This document shows, in pieces, positions 27,001-36,000 of a DNA stretch of 64,000 nucleotides. The position numbers and the translations under genes are program-made. Source of the DNA: Rhizomonospora bruguierae (GTDB lineage Bacteria; Actinomycetota; Actinomycetes; Mycobacteriales; Micromonosporaceae); the NCBI RefSeq assembly GCF_018397995.1, contig NZ_BBQH01000024.1, positions 1 through 64,000 of the forward strand. The letters run 5' to 3'. The notes under the pieces were generated by a model, which saw only the letters and a list, made by a program, of their open reading frames with translations, ran no database searches and had not been told where the DNA came from. How positions within the stretch are numbered: the first letter of the stretch is position 1; every line of letters begins with the position of its first letter.

Positions 27001-30000
27001 GACCTGGCGGCGTATCCGGCGCGGGCGGCGTCGTCAGGGCCCGACCCGTCGGTTGACCCGCTGCCTCGCGAAGCCGACTCGGCGGTGCGGTTGCGGTCGC
27101 GGGATCGTGACGTGGTGCGGTGGGCGTGGCGGGTCGGCCGGTCGGTGCACCCGGGGGCGTCGAGCCGGTCCGCCGCGGTGGTGGAGGCGGCTGAATGGAT
27201 TGCGGGGTTGCTGGGCATTTCGCCGGTGGCGGTGCAGCCCGGGATGGGTGGGTTTGATGCCGCCACCTCTACCGTGCGGGTGCCGGTGGCCGTGGAGTGG
27301 CGGGATGTGTTGATGTCGTTGCTGGTGGGGATGGCGCAGGCCGAAGAGTGGCAGCGCAGTAGGTCCGTTATGGATGGTGAGGAGCTGTGGCGCCTGACCA
27401 AGGCGGTGGAGGCGGAGGCCGAGGTCGAGCCGACGGTGCCGGTGTCGTCGGTGCTGGCGAGCATCGTGGTCGAGTCCGAAGTGGATGGCGGTGGGGCTCG
27501 GGGGGCGGTGCCTGGCTGGTTCGTCGGCCCGGACGAGTTCGTGCAGGTCGATCCGGAGCGGTTGGTGAAGGTTGGTGAGTGGCGGCGCGGGCCGGGGGGC
27601 GGGTGGCGGCCGGCCAGGTTGCGGGGTGGACTGATCGGGGCTGAGGTCGAGCATCTCGGCGCTCTGATGATGGACTCCCAGACTCGGCCGCCCCGGGGGA
27701 CGAGGCTGGCGCAAGCTCCCGGCCTGGCATCCGTGGTGACCGGCGGCCGTGGCGGCATCTTGGTGGAGTTGGTTGGTGCGCCCGCCCTGCTCTACGACGG
27801 CGAGGTGGGGGGTGCCGATCCGGACCGGGCCGCGGCCGCGATGGACGAGCTCATCAGGCGCCTGAGCGACAACGTCGGTGACACGGCCCTCGCGCGGCTG
27901 TTGCCGATGATGGACGTCGCACCCGAGTTCGCCAATCTCCTTATCGAGAGATTCCTCGACGATACGCTGTCTTCGGATGTCACGGCCGGCGATCGGCACG
28001 AGACCCTGTATACCGTCTTCGCGGATCTCGCCCAGCATCCACTCGTGAGAGAAAGGCGGTGGAAGAACCGGATTGAGGTGGCGATGTCGGTCGGTGCGAT
28101 GGTCGCCCGGAAGTTGGGCGGTGCCCAGCCGCAGCCGTACCGATTCGGGCCGGACGAGATCGTCGCGGGTCACGTGGCCATGCTTTTCATGCTCTTCGCG
28201 GCCCACCTGCGGCAGCACGAGTCCGACGTGAATATCAAGTGGTTCGCCTGGGCGCCTCGGCCGGTTCCCAACGAAGCGTTCGCGGCCCTCCCGCAGCAAC
28301 TGCGTATCGATCTGGAGATCCACCGTCCGTGGATCGAGCAACAGTTCGATCTCGCGTTCCGGAAGTACTTCCGGTCGCATTTCGGGCTCATCAAACAGGC
28401 CCGGGGACAGCAGGTGGATCTGCTGCGCACGCGGCTGCCGGGGCGCGACTACACCGCCGCGCAGGCCATCGAGGGCGGCTTCACGCCCCATCCGGAGCGG
28501 AGCGTCACCTCGGAGGAGGCGTTCGGTATCGCCGCCGTGGGCATGGATGACCAGAAGTTGGTCGTTGGTGAGTACCGCGTTCTGAACGATGTATCGGCGT
28601 CCGGCCAGCGCAAGACGGTGCTGGCGTGGGTGGGTAGGGGCAGCCGCGAGCGGTACCGACGGTTCATGGCCACGCGGCGGATCACCGGCGCGATGTTCGC
28701 CGAGCCCGTCGACCTGGACCACCTTGCCCGGATGTATCTGGAACGGGCCCGGGCCCGGCGCGGTACGGATCCCGGTCCGGCGGGCGAGGCGAAGAAGGAT
28801 CTGCTGGTCCGGATGTATGCGGGCACCGGGTACCTGATCCGCGGGCTCTCGGGCGAGCCCTCACGCCTGGACCTGAGCCTGCTCCGCGCGGCGCTGGACG
28901 GCCTGGGCGGGCCGGAGTACGAGCGGGTGCTGCACGGGGCGGTGGAAGGCGTGCATGTCAACCTGGACGCCGCGACGCGCGCCCTCGTCGAGGAGGTGGA
29001 CGCCACCACGGTGCGCCTGTCGCATCGGGACCGGGCGGCCGAGGACTTCGGAGCATGGTGGCCGAACGCGAGGGTGCGGGCGTCGGACGGCGAGCGGGCG
29101 GCCGTGCGGTTCACCGGTGTCGGCGACCGATACACGGGGGCGGACTCGGCACCGCGCCGCGTCGACCTGCATCGCCTCGACGCGCGGCTGGGCCCGGCCG
29201 GCGACCTCGGCGATCTGCAGCGGCTGCGGGCGGAGCTGGGGATAGCGCCCGAGCTTGACCCGGAGCGGGCCGCGCAGCGGGTGCGCGATGTCGCCTACCT
29301 CGCCGCCGCCGTGTACGGCCCGGACTTCGACGTCGCGAACCTGGTGACCACCTACCGGCTGGCCCGGATCTCCATCGGCTTCGGCCGGGTGGCGTCGCAC
29401 TGGGCCGGCCTGGAGCGGATCGTCCGGTCCGTCCGTGGTGACGATCTCTGGCCCGGCGCCCGCCGGGCCGTGGACCCGGGGCAGGTCCGGATCCTGGCCG
29501 ACGTCGTGTCCGGCCTCAACGACGGCTTGGACCTGGGGGACCTGCGCGATTGGATACATCGCCTGCCCGAAGTCGGGGCGGTCCTGTCCTGGGTGTCGGG
29601 GGACGAGTTCACGGCCGACGCTGACCCGGCACGCCTGCCGCGCATCTTCGCGCGGGTCGTGGCCCTGGCCGGGGCGGAGGGTGTGCCGGCCCTGATCGGC
29701 CATCCGGCCGGCTCGTGGCACACGGCCCAGGAGTTCTGGGACACGGCGCACCTGACCTTCGAAGCGGTCGGTCCCGAGTTCGAGCTCGCGGACCTGGTCG
29801 CGTTCCACCAGTTGCGCGTTCGGGCCGGTGGCCCCGAGCTGGCGGGCTGGCGCGAGATCGAGTCGCTGGTCGCGACCCTGCTCAACGAACCGGTGCGGTT
29901 CTCCGATGAGGACCCGCAGCTCACCGTTGCCCCCTTCGTCCGGCATCTGGTGGCGATCACTCGGGAACTCGGCGCCGAGGCGCTGACCGTCGAGAACCTG

Positions 30001-33000
30001 CACCGCCGGATCGTGGCAGCGGACTCGCGGTCGAGTGAGGCAGCCCGCGTACTCGCCGATGTGCGGCACGCCAGGCTGGCCGAACGACACCGTCAGGATC
30101 TGCTCGGCATCGAGGTGATCGGCGCGCAGCCGGCCCCTCGCCGGGTCGACATCCGGGCCATGGATCAGCGGCTGTGGTCGTTGGCCGCGGAGCACGGCGG
30201 GGTGTACGGTCTCGCCGACCGGATCGGGATTCCGGTCAGGGTTCACCGGTATCAGGCAGTGTGGGACGTGGCGTACCTCGCCGAGGTGATGGGCGTGCGC
30301 CTGACGGTGGAGAACCTGGATGCCATGCGCCAGCTCTCCAACCTGGAATGGCCGACGACCGGTCGGTGGGCGCGGTCGTGGACGAAGCTGGTGTCCGTTG
30401 TCGCCGGCCCGCTCATGCGTCCATGGGATTCGATTGACGGGGCGCAGATGCGCGCCGTGTTCGACCTTGTCGCCGGTCTCGGCGGCCCGGAAACCACGCA
30501 GCAGAATCTGCGGCGGCTGACGCGCACGCCGGCGCAGCTGCGGTCCATCATCGAGAACGTGCGCGGCCTGGATCCGCAGACCGTGACGGAGCACGACCTG
30601 GCCGCCCAGGTGTCCGGCATCGCGCGACCGCGCAGCGACCTGGCCCGAACCCTGGCCGACCTGCGTCGGGCGGACCTGGCTGAGCAGTACGAAGGCCACA
30701 TCGCGGGCCTGCGCCAACGCCTTGCCGGAGGGCCCACCGACAGCCCGCCGGATTGGGCGGCAATCATCGATGTGGTCGGCGTCCACGAGGCGGTGTTCCC
30801 CGAATGGTCGATCGCGGTGGAGCGCGCGCAGGCGATCTTCCGGCTGCTGCGGATCAAGGGCGAGGCGCCACCGATGCGGTTCGCTTACCACCTGGTCGCT
30901 CTGGCGGACGAGCTGGAAGCGGGTGGCCCGCGACCGGCACCGCCGGGCGCCGATGCCGCGACGGTCTCCGCACTGGTCGAGGCGATGCAGCGGGCCATGG
31001 CGGCGGCCGGGTCCGGCCCCGTTTCGATGGCCGACCTCGCCCACCAGCTTCCCGCCGTGGATCGGGGTGGCGATGCCGGCATGGCAGCGGCGCAGCCGTG
31101 GGGGGCAGGTCACTCCTGGGGTGCCGCCAAGCAGACCGGGTGGGCCGCGGTCTCGGATGATGCGCGTGAGATGTCGGTGGACGAGGCGGTGGCTGGCGCG
31201 CACGAGATTCCGGCCGGTGTCGTGTTCGCCGGCCAGGATGCGGCTGATCTGGCGGCCGGCCAAGCGTTGCCGGTTGTGCCGGGCTGGTTCACCGTGGCGG
31301 TGCACGGCGATCTGGCGTCGGGGAGCGTACGGGTCGACGGCCGGCCGCTCTCCCGCCAGGTGCTCGTGGCGGCCCTGGCCGGCCTGTCCGGGTGGCGGCG
31401 GGCGGTGGTGGAGGCGCAGGCGCGAGGGCGGCCGGCGCCGGATGTGTTGTTGGTGCAGTGTGACGCGGCGGCGGCTCCCGGGTGGATGCTGGCGGAGTCG
31501 GGGTCGTCGTTGGCGTCGTGGTTGCGGGTCGAGTTGGGCAGTGGTCGGTTGTTGGCGGGCACGCATGTGGTCAGGTCGTACGGCGATGGTTCGCTTCGGG
31601 TGGAGGCGGAGGAGCCGGCCCGGTCGATGCTGTTCACCGACTATGGCATCGACCTGTACGGGGCGGACCTGGTCGAGGCGGCGCGGATCGCGGACTCGAT
31701 CGAGACGGGCGAGCCCGTCGTGGGGGCCCCGGATCCAGGCACGTCCGCCGTCGCGGAGCCCGGACGGGTCTGGCGCTGGGGCATGGAGTTGGAGCACTTC
31801 GGAACCGACCTCAGCGCACCGGATCCCGATCTCCTGCACAACAAGTTCGTCCTGGCTCGGCACCCCGACCTTGAGATGCAGGCCGACGGGCCGCCGGACT
31901 ACCTGATCGAAACGACGAACTGGCGGCCGGCGCTGTTGTACGACGACGAAGTGGTCGGAGCCGACCCTGATGCGGCGTTCGCCGCGCAGGCCGCCGCCGT
32001 GTTCACCATCCACGCCCGGGCCTGGCGGGAGCGTCCGATTCCGGAGTTGCTGCCCAGGCTCACCCCGACCGAGCAGGGCCGGGGTGTGACGGTGCGGCGC
32101 CTGCCCTATACGCGGCTTGAGGAGCACTACAGCGAGGGCCGACCGGTGGAGACGCTGTGGGCGATGTACCAGTCGCTGGCCAAGCGTAGGGGCCCGGAGC
32201 TGATGCACGTCGGGGCAGGGATGCGGTTCGGCGAGTGGTTGGCCGAACAGCTGGCCGGCGCCGCACCGTCGCTCGCCGGGATCAACCCCGACACAACGGT
32301 CGCCGGGTACGGCACGTACCTGTACACGCACTTCGCCGCCCAGGCGCACGGGCATCTCCTCTTCAGAGGGAGGCTGCTCAAGGAAGAGTTGGAGTGGGCG
32401 CAGCGATACTCGCTCGACGATGATTTCAAGAAGCTGTCGCGAGTGCCGCAACTGCTGCTCGAGGTCTACCGGCCGGTTATCAAGCAGCGCATGGCCGAGT
32501 TCTTCCAGGAGTACAACGTCGACACCTCTCAGCGGACGGCCATCCAGCGGCAGGCACCGCTGGACCTCCTGCACGATCGACTCGACAGGCGCGACTACAC
32601 CCTGTCCGAGTACATCGACGGCGGCCTGATGGCGAAACCGGAACGCTCCTTCACGCCGGAAGAGTCGTTCCACATCGGAACGTATCTGACCGGTGGAGAC
32701 ACCAACGAGGGCAACCTGAAACACACGGCACTGACCGTCGGCGAGTACCGATACGTGGGAGCCCGGGACGCGTCGGACCGGTGGAAGATCGACTGGACGG
32801 AGCTGCGAGCCGAGGCTCGCCGGCACTACCGCGACTTCATCATGGCGCGGACGGTGGTCGGTGCGGACCACGCGGAGCCGGTCCTTTCGGCCGATGTGGT
32901 CATGAGCCTGAATAGGCGGGCGATGGTTGTGCGGCTGCAGGCGAGATCGAACCCGGACGCCGCGACGCAGGCCGATCACGCGGCGCGCATGATCGAGGGC

Positions 33001-36000
33001 GCTGTGGCGTTGTTCGAGGGGTTGATTATTCACCGTTCGCGCCTGGATCTCGCCTTGCTGGCCGGATCGCTGAACGGCTTGTCAGGCCAGGAGTACGACG
33101 ACGTCCTGCACGGCGCGGTACAGAGCTTCCACGACTGGGTCGACGCGAGGCGCCGCGCTGAGCTGGCGGTCGTGGACGGCACCCAGGTGCGGCTCACGGA
33201 CGAGGTGGCGCGGCAGTTCGGGCAGTGGTTGCCCAACGCCGAGGTGGTCACGGCGAGCGGCAGTCGGCCCGCGGTGGGGTTCGTGCAGCTCAGCGACCTG
33301 TACTACGGCGCCAACTCGGCTCCGCAACGGGTGGACATCCAGCGACTGCACCAGCGGTTGCACGAGCTGGCGGCCAGGCATGGCGGCCCGGCTGGCCTGG
33401 CCCGGCGGATCGGGATCCCGCCCGAGCCGAACGCGGCTCAACGGCTGCGGGACGTCGGATATCTCACCGCCGCGGTGTACGGTCCCACGTTCACGACGGA
33501 GCACCTGCACACCATGAGTCGCATGGCCGGGTCCGAGGCGCGGGACTGGCAGGATGTCGAGGACATCGTCCGGGTCGTGCGCGGCGACTCCACGAACCAG
33601 CAGCGTCATCGATCGCGGCCGGTGGCTCCGAGTCAGGTTCGCCTCCTCGCCGACTTCATCGCGGGCGTGCTGGGCGGTGATCCGCCACCGCAGGTGTTGG
33701 CCGAGTTCGTGGACAATACGCCGGATATCGCGGCCGCCCTGCGCTGGCGCCCACCGGTGGACCCCATCACGATGTCGCCCGCCCGCGCCGGTGTCCCGGT
33801 GCTGCACGCCCGACTCTTTGAGCTGGCGGGGAGTCCAGGAGGATGGGCTCGGCTGCAGGAACGCTTCGGCGGGCCGCAGAAGTTCTTCGACACGGCGCAT
33901 CTGACCGCGGTGATGTTCGGTCCCCACTTCAGCAGGGCCGACCTCCACGCGGTGCGCAAGGTGCGGGATGTCCTCGCTGTCATGCCACCTCCCCGGCACG
34001 CCGCCCCGCGCGGCGGGTGGTTCCACTTCGAGGCGCTCGTCCGGCACCTGATTGGAGAGCCTCGATGGCGCAAGGCCGAAGACCCGGACTTCTATGCCAG
34101 CCCGTACGTGCCGTTGGTCGCGGGAATGGCCCGCGACTTCGGCGACGACGACAACGTCACCCTCGAGGTTCTCCGGCGGCAGGTGGTCGGCCTGGACCCG
34201 CCCCGCGGCGACGCGGCCCGCAAGATGTACAACCTGCGGCGATACAGACTGGCGGAGCGCAACGCCGAACGCATCGACCAGCTCATCATCGAGCTTGGCG
34301 TACGCCATGGTGGCCCGCAGACGCAAACGCGCCGCTTGGCCCATACCCCGGCCGGCGTCCGCAACGAAGAGGTGTCGGTGGTGCTGGATGTCCTCGGCAT
34401 CGTCGGGGCCGCCTTCCCAGCGTCCCCTTGGGACCTGCGACGAGCAACAGACGTTCGTCGGTTGCTCGCGGTCGCGCGGGCCGGCAGCTACCTGCCGTGG
34501 GCTGCTGAGCGGCGGACGCCCTGGGAAGGCGTGCAGCGGCTGATCACCGATCTGCGTGGGCCGGACCGTCCGCAGCCGGTGGGGCCGGGAGCCGACATCG
34601 CGGACTTCACATCGCTGCTGGCGGCCGTGCGCCGAGCGAAGGAGGCACGCGGACACGAGCCGGTCCGCAAGCGCGACCTGCGGGAGCACTGGACCCCGCC
34701 GGACCGCTACGAGCCGCCCACGCCACCGCGAGCCGGGCCTGCCCGCATCGGTCGAGGCAGCCGGGTGAACAGTGGCACGACGGGCACTAGCACCCACCCC
34801 TCGCCGACCATCTCCCGACCGGAGCCGGCGCGCCGTACCAGTAGCGGGCTCTCCTCGGCTTCGTCCCCAACCTCCGGCCACCCGGGGTTGGTACGGCGAG
34901 GCTCCTTCGCCGGCTGGTACGCGGTTGAGGCCGACGTGCGGGTGACGCAGGGGGGAGGCTGGGTGACGCGCCGCATGAGCGGCTACGAGACGCCGGACGG
35001 GTCGCGGTTCGTCTCCGTCGACCCCGCTGACGGCCGGCAGACCGGCGAGTTCTCGCCCCACGAGGGGGGTTGGTGGCCGGTGCTACGAACGGTCGATCCG
35101 CCGCCCGGCGCGGCCCTCTTCCCGGCCCTGTCGATTGGTACCTCCGGGGGCGACGTGCCGCCCACGTGGATCGGGTTCGAGCTGCGGCAGGGCAACACCT
35201 TGACACGCACCTACTTCCGGGGATTCGTCGACCCGGCCTCGGGCTCCCTGTTCGTGGAGCACGCTGGCGGCTCGGCCAAGTTCGACCGCAGGGCAAACGG
35301 TACGTGGTTGCTGCTGCCCGGATACGACTTCGGCCGGATCGGCCCCGTATCTCAAACTCGCTCCTCGATGGCCGCCACGCAGACCGGACGGGCCACCGTC
35401 ACGGATGAAGCGCGTGAGATGTCGGTGGACGAGGCGGTGGCTGGCGCGTACGAGGTTCCGGCGGGTGTTGTGTTCGCCGGGCGCGCTGCGGCTGATCTGG
35501 CGGCCGGTCGGGCGTTGCCGGTCGTGCCGGGGTGGTTCACCGTGGCGGTGCATGGTGATCTGGCGTCGGGGAGCGTACGGGTCGACGGTCGGCGGCTTTC
35601 TCGGCAGGTGTTCGTGGCGGCCCTGGCCAGCCTGCCCGGGTGGCAGCGGGCGGTGGCGGAGGCGCGGGCGGGCGGGCGGTTGGCGCCTGATGTGTTGTTG
35701 GTGCAGTGTGATGCGGCGGCGGCTCCCGGGTGGATGCTGGCGGAGTTGGGGTCGTCGTTGGCGTCGTGGTTGCGGGTGGAGTTGGGTAGTCGCCGGTTGT
35801 TGGCTGGCACGCACCTGGTCAGGTCCTTCCGCGATGGTTCCGTTCGGGTGGAGGCGGAGGAGCCGGCCCGGACGATGCTGTTTACCGAGGATGGCATCGA
35901 CCTGTACGGGCCGGACCTGGTCGAGGCGGCGCGGATCGCGGACTCGATCGAGACGGGCGAGCCCATCGCGGGGGCGCCGGATCCGGGCACCGCTGACACC

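Noticed and set aside
28861-33033. Minus-strand frame of 1390 codons within the giant gene
   Set aside because: Its composition is that of an antisense shadow and it runs across both long duplicates without matching repeats of its own.
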